From Cladobotryum mycophilum (taxonomy: Eukaryota; Ascomycota; Sordariomycetes; Hypocreales; Hypocreaceae), in assembly GCA_036429605.1 (NCBI GenBank), contig JAVFKD010000016.1:3596001-3660000 (forward strand): 64,000 nt of DNA. The letters are read 5' to 3'. Below, one piece after another: positions 22,440 through 35,000 of the stretch. The position numbers and the translations under genes were made by a program. Under the pieces are notes generated by a model. The model was not told the DNA's origin. It was given only the letters and a program-made list of their open reading frames with translations, and did no database searches. Every line of letters begins with the position of its first letter. Within the stretch, counting starts at the first letter, position 1.

Positions 22440-24047
22440 ATGTCCGGTCAATGAAGTTGGCTGAAATCCAGCGTACAGCGAAGGTCGACTCACGTCTGAT
22501 GTGTTACTGGGAGGACAAAGTAGTAGCATTAATAAATGTAAAATGCGGTTGCCACACAAAACGTATGCCGTGACTGATTGATGTTTGACATAATATATCG
22601 GGATGTAGAATGAACAGAGTTTGCGCGGGGCATGCCGACCTACCTGTAACGTAAGCGATAAGAGACGGAGAGTGAGCATATGCAATGGTTCGATGTGGGC
22701 AGACGTGATAGAAGCCACCTCATGAAGGAATGTGCCATTTGTTGGTTCCTTTCTTCCTCGAATTGTCGCCACATCCGTACACAACCATCATCTTCCTTAG
22801 TCGCCTTTCTCAGTTCCAGGCATAATGACACCCTTGCAGATCCGGCCAACAAACGAAGAGTTAGTCACACTCTGTGCTTTTGGTCTAGAACTGCGAAGTA
22901 GGGGAGTAAGAAAGGGGGAAGCTCATTGTAAGGTTCCTTTAGCTAACAAAATGTACCTCGTTGACCGTAACGCTGTCGTAAGAAACGTATCAGTAAAGTA
23001 AGTGCAATGGTGATGATTTAATCTCATTATGTCGAGGCTGAGCTCATCGAGCTGCCCTCAAGAGCGAGAGTAACGGGGAAAAGTCTAATCAATTGTTGAT
23101 GAACGTGTTAAGAGATCTATTGATCACATCGGGGGATGGACACAGAAGGCGTGGGCAATGGCTCAACGTCAGTTCATGGGATCAAGAATGGTCGCATCAA
23201 GCTGTGAGACACGAGCGCTGTTGGCGCTAGAGATCAATATTAGCACACCAAGACATGATCCACGCACCAAGGCAATAAGTGTGAACGGTAGGTAGCAGAG
23301 CTGTTGGTTCTTTGCAGACGCTGCCAAAGCACCATTCTCGTCGTCGCATAGGAAAGCGCAAAAGGCGTACGACGATGGGTGGGTGGCTTAAAATGAGTTG
23401 GTTGTATGTGTTTGACCTTGAGGTGAGTTGATGTGGGAGGTGAGACAAGACGTCTTTGTGGAGACACACGGGTACATTCCCCGGGAGTCATGTGACTATT
23501 AGGTACCCCACGCTACGAATCTACAACAGATCCACTTTCTTTGCCAATACCAGGCATATGCCTTATTTTCTTACAAAAATGTGGCCTTACCTAGAGTACG
23601 TACAAAGGGTGGAGATGAATGTGCGTTTTACATGTACAGAAACGGTGTGTCCATATGTACCTAGGTACTTAGAACGTGACGACGCTTTGATGCGATTCTG
23701 TGATAGTAGAAACAGTACGGAGTAGACTTAATCATGATGCTAATGCTTTTACTGTTTGCCTAATTCCCCAAAGAATACCGAAAAATACACGACGGAGGTG
23801 CTTTTTGTCTAATTTAAGATAAAGTGAACAACTCAGAACCACTCGAACGCCGTGAGTAATAGTTATCGTCCTGCTCACCCAGTCAAAGGGGCTTGGTACC
23901 TTAGTACTAGGTACACAGTCAGTGGCACAAATGAAAAACTGTAGCCCTTTCAGGATGTGGCTAGTTTTCTCCGAACAGCAAACTGAGCTGCTTCCCGTAT
24001 GGGCCGTGAATTTGCCAAAAATGGATCCTGTTGTGTGTGAGCAAAAT
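22440..24047. other. Intergenic with a possible leader exon
   Basis: A minus-strand open stretch at 22640-22852 ends at a GTAGGT donor near 22645 and could be a 5' exon or leader of the gene below it; I could not join it in frame with confidence. From 22,860 to 24,047 nothing is recognisable. Confidence 0.3.
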
Positions 24048-24848
24048 TCACAAGGTGACAGGGAAGTAGATGCGTACTGTCGTTGGCGGTAAAAGTCCTT
24101 GGTCAAGGAGCTCCAGAAAAGCAAATGCATCTGGTGTCCAGACCTTTCTGTCTGATCCCAGCCTCTGCATTATCCCGTATAACAAGCTGCTTACCGCATC
24201 TGTACAAAGCGCGTCCTGGACAACAGAATCCACAAGTGGCTCGTAGTTCCAATCTAGCACTGGTAAACAGCGGAAGGAGTTAGTGCAAGCTCACCAATCG
24301 AGTTACTAGAGACTACCTACCAATTTTAGCAACTCCAGATGATGTGACACGGACAGAGTCGATGCGAAAGCGAGTAGACAATTCCAGAAGCCTGCAAAAA
24401 CCTGATAATAGCTCCATGCAAAATTTCAGCCTTTGGTATTGCTTTCAAGATGTGTAACTGGAACCCTTACCTGCGACATTATTTCGGAGATTTCTGGTTC
24501 CGAAAGAGTACAAATGTCAAAAAGGTCGAGGTCCACATATTCGTAAACAACGTGGAAGACATCGTCCCTGTGGTAGAGTGCTATGAGGCGTGCAATATTA
24601 GGATGTGAAATTTTAGCAAGGAACCTGAAGTCCGTCAAGGCTCCGCCGGCTATCATTTGCACAATAGCCAATTGGCGGCTGCTCTGGGTTCGGTGCTCTC
24701 CAACCCATGCTGTCCCTTGCTTGATTTCACGAACCCTGACATAATCAGCCCCTGGTTCGCGATTTACGTAACCGGCAATGGAAGCCTTTGCAGTCACTTC
24801 CATGATTCCGCCTTGCGCAAACGGACGACGGCGTCGAAGAGGCATCAT
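24048..24848 (-). CDS. Protein-kinase-like pseudokinase
   Basis: Three exons, 24848-24471, 24411-24321 and 24259-24048, with introns of 59 and 61 nt, give 226 residues. The joins reproduce a kinase-like path. There is an N-lobe with QGG, then FRFLAKISHPNIARLIALYH and VFHVVYEYVDLDLFDI (hinge), then EIMSQ joined to LLSGFCRLLEL, then RIDSVRVTSSGVAKI joined to VLDWNYEPL. There is no HRD catalytic loop and no DFG, so it should not be an active kinase. The first acceptor is GAG, which is unusual; the fit of the protein on both sides supports it. Truncated kinase-like genes of this sort are common in accessory fungal DNA; the role is unknown. Confidence 0.55.
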
Positions 24849-25187
24849 AGGGTGAAGAGAAAGAAGCTGATACTGTAATGTACTGAAATGTAACCGATGC
24901 CAAAACTTTTATGAACGTTGGGCCATGAGGTCATATAAAATAATGAGATTTCCTCAGCCATTTTTTTCCACGAGACAGGGTACTGCTGCAAGCTTAGGTT
25001 GGCCAAGATTCCCCCAGAAAAAAATCCCATAATACCCATAACTAGATACTCAGTATTGGATGCATGCAGCACACTGTGTACCATAACACTCTGGGATGCG
25101 TTGGAGTATCGATAACGGACAGGCATTACAATTCACATCAAATAATACACTTGAATGAAAGACAAAAAAAGTACTTGCATAAAGATA
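24849..25187. other. Intergenic
   Basis: Lies between two minus-strand genes. A 93-codon ORF at 24845-25126 has no recognisable content and starts where no splice signal supports it. Confidence 0.35.
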
Positions 25188-26650
25188 CTACGTTATAGCT
25201 AGGTGATAAAATTGCCCCCCACTCACTGAAGGCACGCCCAGAGACGTAAGGGTTACATCGGCAACATTTACGGAAGCATGAAAGAGAAGAACGCCCAAAA
25301 AAAGACAAGCCCCCGGGGGCAGATGAATGAACGTTAGTCCGCCCGTAACATTCATTGCCCATCCTCGAAGCAATTCTGAGTCTTGGTCTGAGAGTGAGGT
25401 TGACCATTAGACCTACCTTCATCAAACAGCTCCCTTAAACTCGCTACTCGGTCCTCTGCATTGGGACTGTTGACTATAACCCCGAACCTAGTAAAGGACT
25501 TGTTAGTCAAAGTTGGACTTGGGGTGTGCGAAACGTACAGCGAAAATAACGAGTGCAGCTGTTGCAATGGATGCTTTAACCTAGAAATCACTGTTAGCCC
25601 TATTCCGCCGAGAGTGTTCAAGAAGCCTTACATTGCAGACACGGTAGTTTCGAAATTCCCCATCGAAGTCTGAAGGGTTTGTATCTGAACTTTGAGGAGC
25701 GCGACCTCATTTCTGGTGTCACCTGTCATCCTTTTAACCTTGCCAATCTCATCCTCTAGGCCAAGGACCCTGTCACGAATTGATTCCACGAGCGGCACGA
25801 GAGTACTCGAATCACCATATTCCATTCTTTCAGACATTGACTTGCCCCCTGGTGCATGGTAGACTGCCTTAGCGACGTGTGATGGAGCTCGATTCTTGGA
25901 GCTCGACGGATGATTATGGTATTCAGTTTTCTGCATGGGTGTACCTTGGCTGTGAGAGGCGGCCGCATTGAGGTTGTCGTTGTCTGCGTGATTAGACATG
26001 GTAGGTTGAGTGCCAGCTGGTTTGTTGCCCTCCCCTTCCAGGTCTTCCATACTGAACAGGCTAGGAGTATACATCGAATGAGATTGGTTTGACTGCAGGG
26101 CTTGTTGATTCCTGTTGAGGGATTAGTATGCGGTGTCATTGCTTAGGGAATGGTTAACTTCCTGGAAGCCTGAGCTTGCTGGTGGTTCAAAGTTTGACGT
26201 TGGGGGGTAGCTGAGTTGCGAGAGATCCGCGGCATTAGGCTGTTGATGTTGCTGTGGAATAGTTTGAAGATATTGCTGAACGTTGAGGTGAGACATAGGA
26301 GGCTGCTGCTGCTGCTGCTGCTGAGACGGTTGCTGAGACGGTTGCTGAGACGGCTGCTGCAGTTGCAATTGCGGATATTGCAATTGCTGAGGCTGCAGCT
26401 GTGGATATTGAAACTGCTGAGGCTGTTGCTGGTGGTGGTGGTGGTGTTGCGGATGCTGTGGTGGTTGCAACTGGTGATGTTGCAATTGGGGATATTGCAG
26501 CTGATGAGGCTGCAGCTGCTGTTGTTGCGGGTGCTGTGGTGGTTGCAACTGCTGGGGCTGCTGCAGCCGAGGGTGTTGGGGATGCATCTGCTGCGCCTGC
26601 TGCAGACGATGGGAAGGGACAATATCGTTCTGAGAAAGCTGGGCAGTCAT
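25188..26650 (-). CDS. Gln-rich coiled-coil protein
   Basis: Exons run from the ATG at 26650 to about 26150, then 26111-25632, 25580-25539, 25487-25417 and 25375-25188. The last four joins keep phase across introns of 51, 51 and 41 nt. The first 160 residues are a Gln/Pro/His/Tyr low-complexity domain encoded by CAG/CAA-type repeats (26285-26580), as in transcription co-regulators. A coiled coil follows (DRVLGLEDEIGKVKRM, then EVALLKVQIQTLQTSMGNF). The tail is hydrophobic. A TAA at 26123-26125 lies in frame between the first two exons. A TACTAAT branch box and CAACAG acceptor ending at 26112 suggest an intron removes it, but the donor is not certain. No family recognised. Confidence 0.5.
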
Positions 26651-26918
26651 ATCGACAAATTGGTCTCGGTGTTGAACACAATGCACGGTTGAAAGAAAAG
26701 AAAGCCAGAATTTGGCGCCTATATAAATACTTTATAGAAGACCAAGGATCTCTTATGCCCAAACCATCACCAGAACGGGAGGTATTAGCCATAAACTGCT
26801 TTCCAACAGCAGAGAAAATAGACGTCCCCCCGCCCCCGCCTTCTCCTATAAGAGACGGTAAATAAAGCATCATTTGCTGTTGGGTCATTCTTGTCAAGTT
26901 CAGCAGAGTAACTAAACC

Positions 26919-27419
26919 ATGGCGACCATTCCAATTCTTCCACCCAGCCCTCATCTCATCCAGATTTGCGCCGCTGTCATCAACCAATACAGCATGGCAA
27001 GCCACCAACTGAGAGAATGCCTGCAGAAACAGTCGCAGGACATGGATCGGCAGCGCCTCGAGATCCAGGGGTTCCAACGTACACTCTCGGAGCTGCAGAA
27101 TGAGAACCAACAGTTGCGCGATGCAATCTTCGAACAAGACAGGATGGCAAGCGAGACAGCCGCAACCGCCCGCATGCAGCACCAAATTGTTATTACTCAA
27201 AGAAATCTGATCGCAAGCCTAGAACACGACCTTGCGCAAGCGAGGCCTGGAAACACCGAGCAAATTTCGACAGGACCAACACCATGTTACAGCCAGACGG
27301 CCATGGGACAATACGCAAACAGTGCACTTTCTGCGACATCGCAACAAAGCGAGGGTGCCTATGCCGCGGCTCATGAGGCCTGGCAAGGGAAGGATGGCAT
27401 AGTGGATAATTGTGACTGA
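26919..27419 (+). CDS. Coiled-coil protein, unknown
   Basis: An ORF of 166 residues. A heptad-rich stretch runs from about residue 30 to 110 (QLRECLQKQSQDMDRQRLEI, then LSELQNENQQLRDAI). The tail is Gln/Ala/Ser-rich. It is divergent from the Gln-rich gene on the minus strand, about 270 bp away, so the two may share a promoter. No family is recognised. Confidence 0.5.
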   Translation: MATIPILPPSPHLIQICAAVINQYSMASHQLRECLQKQSQDMDRQRLEIQGFQRTLSELQNENQQLRDAIFEQDRMASETAATARMQHQIVITQRNLIASLEHDLAQARPGNTEQISTGPTPCYSQTAMGQYANSALSATSQQSEGAYAAAHEAWQGKDGIVDNCD

Positions 27420-27559
27420 AGTTGGACTTGAAATTCTTGGTGGGATGTTGTTGGATGTTGGCCTCGAGCCCTTTCGGTAGCGTCGCCTGCAGTCGTAGCC
27501 AAATTTAGCTGTCTAAAGCTGCCAAATACAAATTGCTCGCACCAACATTGTGTTTCATC

Positions 27560-27952
27560 ATGAGTCGTCAATTATCCTATTTCCCATTGAATATGGACTC
27601 CCCAAAGTTCAGCTTCCGTCGATGGCGGAATTCCCTCGCTGGCCGGCCACCATCTCCAACACTCATCGACGTCCAGGTGAAAAGCGCCGGCGGCCTCTCT
27701 ACCGCCTGCGACATGACAGCAGAATCAATCCAGGCGAAAAAGGCTCCAATCTCGATCGGGGATAGAATCGTTGAACTCACTCGAGAGAATGGGAGGTTGA
27801 GGCAGGAGATCGAGTATTACAAGGCGCTCACGGAAGCTTTCGAACCACTGCTGCCCATTATCGAGTATCATGTCAATGGCATAACGAAGGCATTACTTGA
27901 CGCCAACAGCAGAATTGAGCTCATCAATACTGGCTGGCAAAAACCTGGGTGA
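27560..27952 (+). CDS. Small basic/coiled-coil protein, unknown
   Basis: The first true ATG is at 27560, giving 130 residues. The N-terminus is basic (FRRWRNSLAGRPPSPTL). Residues 70-100 form a leucine-zipper-like coil (IVELTRENGRLRQEIEYY), followed by a helix (LLPIIEYHVNGITKALLD). It could bind DNA or a partner, but no basic region sits directly before the zipper, so a bZIP call is not supported. It follows another coiled-coil gene on the same strand. Confidence 0.45.
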   Translation: MSRQLSYFPLNMDSPKFSFRRWRNSLAGRPPSPTLIDVQVKSAGGLSTACDMTAESIQAKKAPISIGDRIVELTRENGRLRQEIEYYKALTEAFEPLLPIIEYHVNGITKALLDANSRIELINTGWQKPG

Positions 27953-28495
27953 TGACTTCCACTTAAGGTTAAGGGGGCAATCCTTCAGTGTTGGTTATGA
28001 CGATGGCCCTGACAGCCAGCGGGCTGAGGTGGAATTGGTTTCAGACGGTGGATGAATACTCGGAACATCTTTTGCATTAGGCACCAAGTAAAGTACCATT
28101 CCGTGAACTTGTTGACGGATCAGCGCGATAATACAAGTCAATCATACCTCTCAAAATGTTCGCCTTGCAACATCAATCATGTGTCTACGTAAAAATAACT
28201 AAGCACGGTGAAGTCATGAAAGTACAAGTAAAAGCAAGTAGATAATATTACTTTACCCACGGATACTACTTCCTCGAGGCTAAATGGTGTCTTAGACATA
28301 TAGACAATCCTGGTCGTTAAACCCTAACAAATGGTTGTACTTGGCGAACCTAACGCGTATCAGTATTGGAGCATCTTCTGGAGCTTGATTGTGAGATTTC
28401 GTGTCAGCTGAAATTGGCTGACTTACGCGGCGTACGGATGTGATATGAGACAATGACAAGGGGTTCTAGAGGTAGCGTGAACGCTAGAAGAAAAG
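27953..28495. other. Intergenic
   Basis: No gene recognised; leads into the 65-bp minisatellite. Confidence 0.35.
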
Positions 28496-28850
28496 GTGGG
28501 ATGGTGGACGAGATGGAGGGTACCAGGGTCGCTGAGATGGTGTGAGCTATGAAAGGGAGGGTAGGATAGTGGACAAGATGGAGGGTACCAGGGTCACTGA
28601 GATGGTGTGAGCTATGAAAGGGAGGGTAGGATAGCGGACAAGATGGAGGGTACCAGGGTCACTGAGATGGTGTGAGCTATGAAAGGGAGGGTAGGATAGC
28701 GGACAAGATGGAGGGTACCAGGGTCACTGAGATGGTGTGAGCTATGAAAGGGAGGGTACCAGGGTTGCTGAGATGGTGTGAGCTAGAGAATGGAGGGTGG
28801 GATGGCGGACGAGATGGAAGGTACCAGGGTTGCTGAGATGGTGTGAATGA
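28496..28850. repeat. 65-bp minisatellite, about 5.5 copies
   Basis: Units begin at about 28496, 28561, 28626 and 28691, followed by a shortened copy and one more diverged copy. Each contains GGAGGGTACCAGGGT and GAGATGGTGTGAGCTATGAA. The two middle copies are nearly identical, so the array is young or homogenised. Confidence 0.85.
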
Positions 28851-29069
28851 TACAAATAGAATGAATGGGATGGGTTATTGGGGTGAGCCGTGTGAACGGC
28901 AGAAATGGATACTGCGCGTAGGATGCCAAAGGCCAAGCCGAAGGAGCCGATTATGGCTTCTATTTGGATACATGAAAGAAAGGGTTATTAGTTATGAACA
29001 AGAACACGCCCAGATTTCGCTTAAGCTTATCGGCCGAACTTGCACAATCTCATTAATCTACCGTGTACC

Positions 29070-30129
29070 ATGGCCCCGAGACGTTCACGGAGAACCCACA
29101 GCAAGAAGGAGAAGGAAGCGGCTCGTAAACGAGGCCCCAGTCTCCTGAGTAAGGGCTGTGGTTTGGGACGGAAGGCCCGGGTGATCTCTGGTGCCTTCTA
29201 CTTTGACCCAACTCATCATGTCTATAAAGTGGATTGTCATATACCTGAGGGAGAGACACTTCCAGACCTGACTAGACTGGTATGTAAATGCTTTTTAGCT
29301 TGTGAACTTTCAACTCTAACTTTTGACTGGAGTTCAACAAGGAAATTGGGATGGGGAAGGTAGACAACCTCCCTACACCTAGCGACTCGGACACGGAAAG
29401 CCTTGACGACTTCACCAACGAAATGAGTGAAGTCACACTAGTCGACACGTCCACATCGTTGTCGAGAGAGGGGGCGATTTAGGTCGTTGCAGCAGCGAAA
29501 TCATTGTTGGTGTGGCTTCCTTTAAGGAGGTCACTGGCGGAGGCCGCAAAGAAGGCTTTCCCCGCATCACTACCGAGGAACAACCCGCAGCCTTGATAAG
29601 CCCAGGTTCGGGCCGGAAGGAGTACATCAATGACCCGGCGGACGAGCCAAACGCTGACCAGAACGACGCTCAAGTGGAAGAGAGTGGGTGCGGGGACCCC
29701 TGGGTCACTGACATGGACACTGCCTTGAGCGGATGCGAAGAGCAAAACAACTCGATGCCTATCACATCGATTTGGCAGAACGACGATTCTGATGGGGATA
29801 CTGTTGACTTATCATCTTACGATACTATTATATCCGAGTATACACCAGCTAGGTTTGAGGCCGCTGGGCTTGATGCCGATGCTGAATGGGACAGAGTTGA
29901 TCGCGAGTTTCTGGCTATGAATTCTGTCTTCTTAGACAACGAAAGCACTTCTCAGGACGCTACTTCAACTCGAAGTGTGGACGGCACGGACTCAAATGAA
30001 GTCATTACCCAACCACAAGTGCCTGCCGGGCCTCAGCACACCAAGACATGGCAAAGCGCCAAAGCGCTTAGCTTACGGTGGAGATTCTTTTGTGGAATGC
30101 CGCCTTCCAATACGCGCCCGAGTACTTAG
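29070..30129 (+). CDS. Unknown fungal protein with basic N-terminus (one frame break)
   Basis: Exon 1 is 29070-29279 and exon 2 starts at 29333 after a 53-nt GTATGT intron joined in phase 0. As read, exon 2 stops at 29482. If the run of five G at 29470-29474 is six, the frame continues to 30129 and the protein is 335 residues. The N-terminus is strongly basic (MAPRRSRRTHSKKEKEAARK), then ISGAFYFDPTHHVYKVDCHI. The rest is acidic and Ser/Thr-rich (SDSDTESLDDFTNEMSEV, WQNDDSDGDTVDLSSYD). It looks like a nuclear, largely disordered protein. No domain recognised. Confidence 0.5.
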
Positions 30130-30685
30130 GCCAATTCTCACGGGTGTTGAGTTGGGGTGCTTTGGCTTTGATTTTCCCGGCCTGTCCTAGCCCTCCCTCT
30201 GGTGCCAAGTCAGGTAGCCTGTCTCGCTAATCAACAAAGCCTATAGTGCGGTACCTCAGTTTCTTTACTGCTTGGGAGACAGGGCGCCTGGCTCGGCACT
30301 GGGGAGAGGTAATAATCTGGCCACAGAATTAAATGTGTATACAAGTATGCTAGGTCTTGCTCACAGTATACACAAAAAAATAAGACAAATTGATATGAGT
30401 TTTAAAATTTGATTCTGAATGCATGGCAATTATGTGGCTTTTTAAAATAGTAATATTATAGTTTGCATAATTCTCTTTGAAGTAATAAAGATATTAGATT
30501 TGATCCATACCTTCCGTATTTGCCTTTAAAGGCACTAAACCAAACAGGGTCATGTTCTAGCCTTCAGCCCTCCAGGAAAGGCTAGAGTGTACTAAAGCGA
30601 CCTAGTTCATAAACGCTTAAATGTGTCAGATAAAAGACAAAAATCTACGGTTATGTTAGTTGTGTTCGTATACAGATACACAAGC
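30130..30685. other. Intergenic
   Basis: No gene seen. A 9-bp inverted repeat (TCTAGCCTT ... AAGGCTAGA) lies at about 30554-30584; its meaning is unclear. Confidence 0.35.
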
Positions 30686-31301
30686 TTATGCAATTGGAAT
30701 TAATAAAGAAAGTTGTACAGTTCGGCCGGAATAAGGTTCGGAACGAATAACCAATGAGAAGTAGCTTTTCTGCTGGAAAAGCTGTTTATTGTAAATTAAA
30801 TGTTCTTTTAGATTCTTCCATAATCCTGTGTTTTGACCACCTTGCTGGACCATGGCGTCTACCAACCCTGTGTATTTCAGCAGCGTTGCTTTCTTCCCTA
30901 GAGCATAAAGAGTACAGATAACATTCTCTACCTTGCTGAAAATTCGAGATACAAATATACACCACCTGAGACTTATCATGATAGTACACCTGACTAGAAG
31001 GGCATTTAATCGGAGGATCAACGATACTAGCGAAAACAAGCTACAGAGTTTAACCAAGACGTTCTAGTTGCGATTCCTCGATTTCCAATCCACCACAATG
31101 ACGATCGGACCTTAGCCACTGATCCCAGGCTTGACCTAAACAATTGTGTGTGTAAAGTTCCAGAAAGTGATTAAACTCGAGCATGTAAGTTAACTCGTTA
31201 TCCCATAGCCTCATCAACAACACCAGATCCAGAATGTCCTCTTGCCTCATGTAAACACCGCGCCGGAGATGCTTAAGCCATGGCTGCAAATGCCACTGCA
31301 T
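30686..31301 (-). pseudogene. Coding-like remnant, unknown
   Basis: Two overlapping minus-strand open stretches (31301-31050 and 31057-30686) look protein-like: ILDLVLLMRLWDNELTYMLE and LEIEESQLERL in the first, LYALGKKATLLKYTGLVDAM and LWKNLKEHLIYNKQLFQ in the second. They are in different frames and meet at 31050. A single frameshift or a missed intron would join them. I recognise no family. Confidence 0.3.
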
Positions 31302-31490
31302 GAAAGACTTGCCCTGAGGCTTACGTTAATTGACTGCAAGGAATAGTTATTCCCAGACACTTGCTTATTCGCTATGGTCTCAGCCGCTTTTGGCTTTTGC
31401 AGAAATGTACTCCGTATGTTCATTTATTTTTGCGGGGTTATGCACATACCCCTGCACTACCTCGCCATCCATGTCTTTTTAGGTACATCC

Positions 31491-31793
31491 CTACTGGTTG
31501 GGTACTCCAACTTTGTCCTCTTCCCCTGGTCGCAACACTGGACTCGCAGATAGTTCTGCTCGATATACTGGAGGTTGGTTTTGCTGATGATAATAGTGGT
31601 GGTGTTCATAAATGACGTTCGCATTGTATTTCGACCGTTGTCGCCGACATCGCGAGCAAATGTCATCCATCATAACACAATTATCGCCTAACAGAAGGAG
31701 AATCATATTTCGCCAACCGAAAGTGTAGTAAGATCTGGTCCGAACCCTTTTGCAAATTTGACAGGTGACACGAAAGTTTAGCTTGAAAGCCAT
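31491..31793 (-). CDS. Small CxxC/CxxC protein, unknown
   Basis: An ORF of 100 residues with an ATG start. Two CxxC pairs (CQIC near residue 11 and CSRC near residue 47) could bind one zinc. Between them is a hydrophobic ILLLLGDN. The tail is His/Tyr/Gln-rich. Nothing else supports it, and it may be an exon of a larger gene. Confidence 0.35.
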   Translation of the reverse strand: MAFKLNFRVTCQICKRVRTRSYYTFGWRNMILLLLGDNCVMMDDICSRCRRQRSKYNANVIYEHHHYYHQQNQPPVYRAELSASPVLRPGEEDKVGVPNQ

Positions 31794-32069
31794 GGTGACG
31801 CTATTCCAGAAGGAGAGCAGGTTGGGAGACTTGATAGGCTACGTTGATGGAGTCACCAAGATGTAAAATACAAAAAGAATATAATTTGGTGAAGCCACTT
31901 TAGGCTGACGCCGATTCTGCATCCAGAACAATATAAACTGGCACACTTCATGTGGCAAGGCACAACGGAAGAAGAATTTATGCCCAAATAGTAAACACAA
32001 TGTCTTGTAAGCATACCGCCTGGGCACGCTTGATTGAGCGAGATTATGCCATACACCTATAAGTTACAG

Positions 32070-35000
32070 ACCGTCCTACACGGCTGCTTGAATCCATCCA
32101 CGAGCCCAGTGTTGATACACCTAGTCTGATATTCTTGGTGGGAAACCGCTGCAAAGCTGCAGCGCTACAGCAGCTCGGCGTAGAATACACGAAGGAAAGT
32201 GACCAGCGGGGCCCCGGAGATGTTCACATGTATCAGGCCTCATCAAATCAGTTTGCGACACATCCCGTTTTTATAACAGAGTGTGACATTCCAATTCATG
32301 ACAAACTACAAGGCCAGTTGGCGCCACAGATTTGCCACGATGTGAATGAGTGTGTACTGTCCACCAATTCTGATTTAAGTAGAATCTCAGACGTGGTGGA
32401 TCACATGTTGCATCGCCTAATATTCCCATTTGTGGATGTTGTCTGTTTATTCATCGACGATCTTGGCGGCACTACTGGTGTAGCTTGTCAGCTGGCTCAC
32501 TGGCTTGGCCAAGGAGAGCCCTCAAACAGCCGAGCCTTACCCCATCTCATATTGGTGGCGGAAGATGAAGGGGATGCGCATATACTAGAGGATATTAAAG
32601 GAATTATACGAACAAAAACAAGTATAAGCTTATATAGCCGTTTCGCAAAGATTTGTCTTGTTACTCCAACTACACGATGGCGGCTGCGGCGTGGCAGAAG
32701 CTACGACTTCCGGAAATGGGATCGGTTCATGAACGAACTGGCAATATCAGTCAGTCACGTGCGACGAGTGCGTGCAAATGAGAGAACCTTATATTCTGCA
32801 ACACACCTTGTGCACTTCCTGACATATGCCTCAAGTAAAGTGGACCAGCAGGCGGAACCATTCGATTTTTTGCATGCGTCACGCATATCTAACCCGGTGG
32901 CTACCGATATACACTTTCATCTTTGTAATTTTCTTCAATCGGTCAAATCCATGGAGGCGCTTAAGGGTTTTGCGGTGCCAACAATAGCTTCTAGCATCTT
33001 ATTGGATCATTACCCCCCTGGCATGCATGGTGAGTCGCAGCCGGCTGAGTAGAAACACGCCTATTTAACTTACCAATGTGAAGCATTTTCGCCTCAGGTT
33101 GTATTCGGCGCATTTTATCGACAACCATGCCTATCGGTATGCCGCGAGGCAGTCTTGTCTCCTGATGGATCCAGTCATCTTGTTTTACCCTCTGGGTTTG
33201 CGGCGCTAGTAGAACAAGAGATGGTCAAGCAGTTTGAGCATTTCCAAACGTCCGGTAAGTCTTCTAGAGTCTTACACAGAGAGCGTCTAGCCTGCTTTGA
33301 AGCGTACTGGCTTCCTCTGCAATCTGATGCTACATGCTTTAGTTGCCTTATGAGGCGGCCAATGTACAGATTACCCTGTGGGCATTCCATCTGTCAAACA
33401 TGTGTGAGGATTTTTGGATGCCAAAGTGGTTATAAATTCACACTCGAGACCTGTCTTCTATGCCATGGAGACACTATAGGATTTAAAATCCGAGTGAAGC
33501 CCAATACAGCAACAATTCGAGTCCTAAGCATTGATGGAGGAGGAACACGAGCTCGCATACCGCTGTCATTCCTCCAGGAAATACAAACCTGTGTTGGACT
33601 GCCGTACCCTGTACAGCATAATTTTGATGTTATATTTGGCACTAGCTCTGGTAGGCAATCAATGATTTTCTGAAACACTATTTACTTAAAATAATACTTG
33701 CTTAGGCGCTATAAGTGCGTTCGGTCTGTGTATTAATGGTTGGTCGGTGGAAGACTGCATTGCATCTTCAGAAGTCTTAGCCAAGTTGGTCTTCAAACCC
33801 CGGAATGTATCCCAGCTACCGCTTGCATGGCTTGCTCCTATACATGACTTCTGGCAGCTGCTACTCTCACTCATGCTCGACAGCCGGTATCCCGCCAAAA
33901 GATTAGAGTCAACTTTACAGAAACTCTTTGGGTCCAAAAGAAGTATCATAGATCACTCAGCGGCGAGTGAGATGGGACAGTATATAGGCATGCCTATTAC
34001 TACTGGGGATGCAAGTACGTATATTGTTACGAACTATAATGGCGTTGGCAGGCGCACCAATAACCTAGGTGGGAGAATTGAAGCCCAGACCGAACAAAAC
34101 TAAGCTTACCAGCAGATCCCAAGACTACGGAATTCTCGAATCGAAACAAGGCATTAGTAAAATTCCGCTGTGGCAGTTGTAAGGTTCCTCGTTACTATTT
34201 TATTAAGCGATGATAACTGATGATATGCATAGTTTAAGAGGTGGCACAGCCGCACCTTTGTAAGATACTTGGCCAATTCTAGCTTTTGATTCTAACACAT
34301 TTAAGTTATTTCACGCCGCAGCATATAGAAGGCATTGGATATGTTCAAGATGGTGGCCTTACGCATAACAACCCCGTAGTCATCGCTATCCAAGAAGCAG
34401 CTGCATTATTCCCACTTACGCCTCGATCTAGTTTGGTTGTATCTCTATCAACACGTAGCTCAAAGCAGGGGAAACCTCAGCTACGTGTGTCAAATACACT
34501 ATTGGAGCATTCGTCTGTTGCCAGGCTAGCTCAACTGCTCCTTACCCAGAATGAGAAAGAATCTGACCAGGCCTGTAAGAAAGCATTGGATCATCAAAAG
34601 ATCGGTGAAAGTGGTGAATTCTTCCGATTTAACGTTGAGTTCAATGGGAAAGAGCCCAGTCTGGACAATGTCACGGACCTAGACTACTTAGGCCAAATTG
34701 CTAGAGATTCAATACATAAATCGCCTGACGTGATAAGGCTTGCTCATTGCATACGGGCAGAGTTATTCATACTAGAGTTGGCTCAACGACCACGATTAAT
34801 AAACGGAGTCTACGAGTGCGTGGGCTATATAATTTGTCGGCTTCCCCAAGATACACCGGGATTCAAGACACTTATGGATCGCCTTAATAAGAAATCTGCG
34901 ACATTTGGAATTGGAGCTGAGTGTCTCATCAACAACTTACAAGATCAATTCTCTGTTGGAGAACAGTTACATTACCGAAGAATGATCAAATTCCACGTTT

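Noticed and set aside
25188..25373. Resemblance of PSVSGGQFYHL to an amino-acid permease motif
   Set aside because: The exon joins in phase to the Gln-rich coiled-coil gene, and no other permease segment is found.
26143..27200. Ala/Thr-rich and Leu-rich ORFs opposite or offset to the Gln-rich gene
   Set aside because: They are frame shadows of the CAG/CAA repeat.
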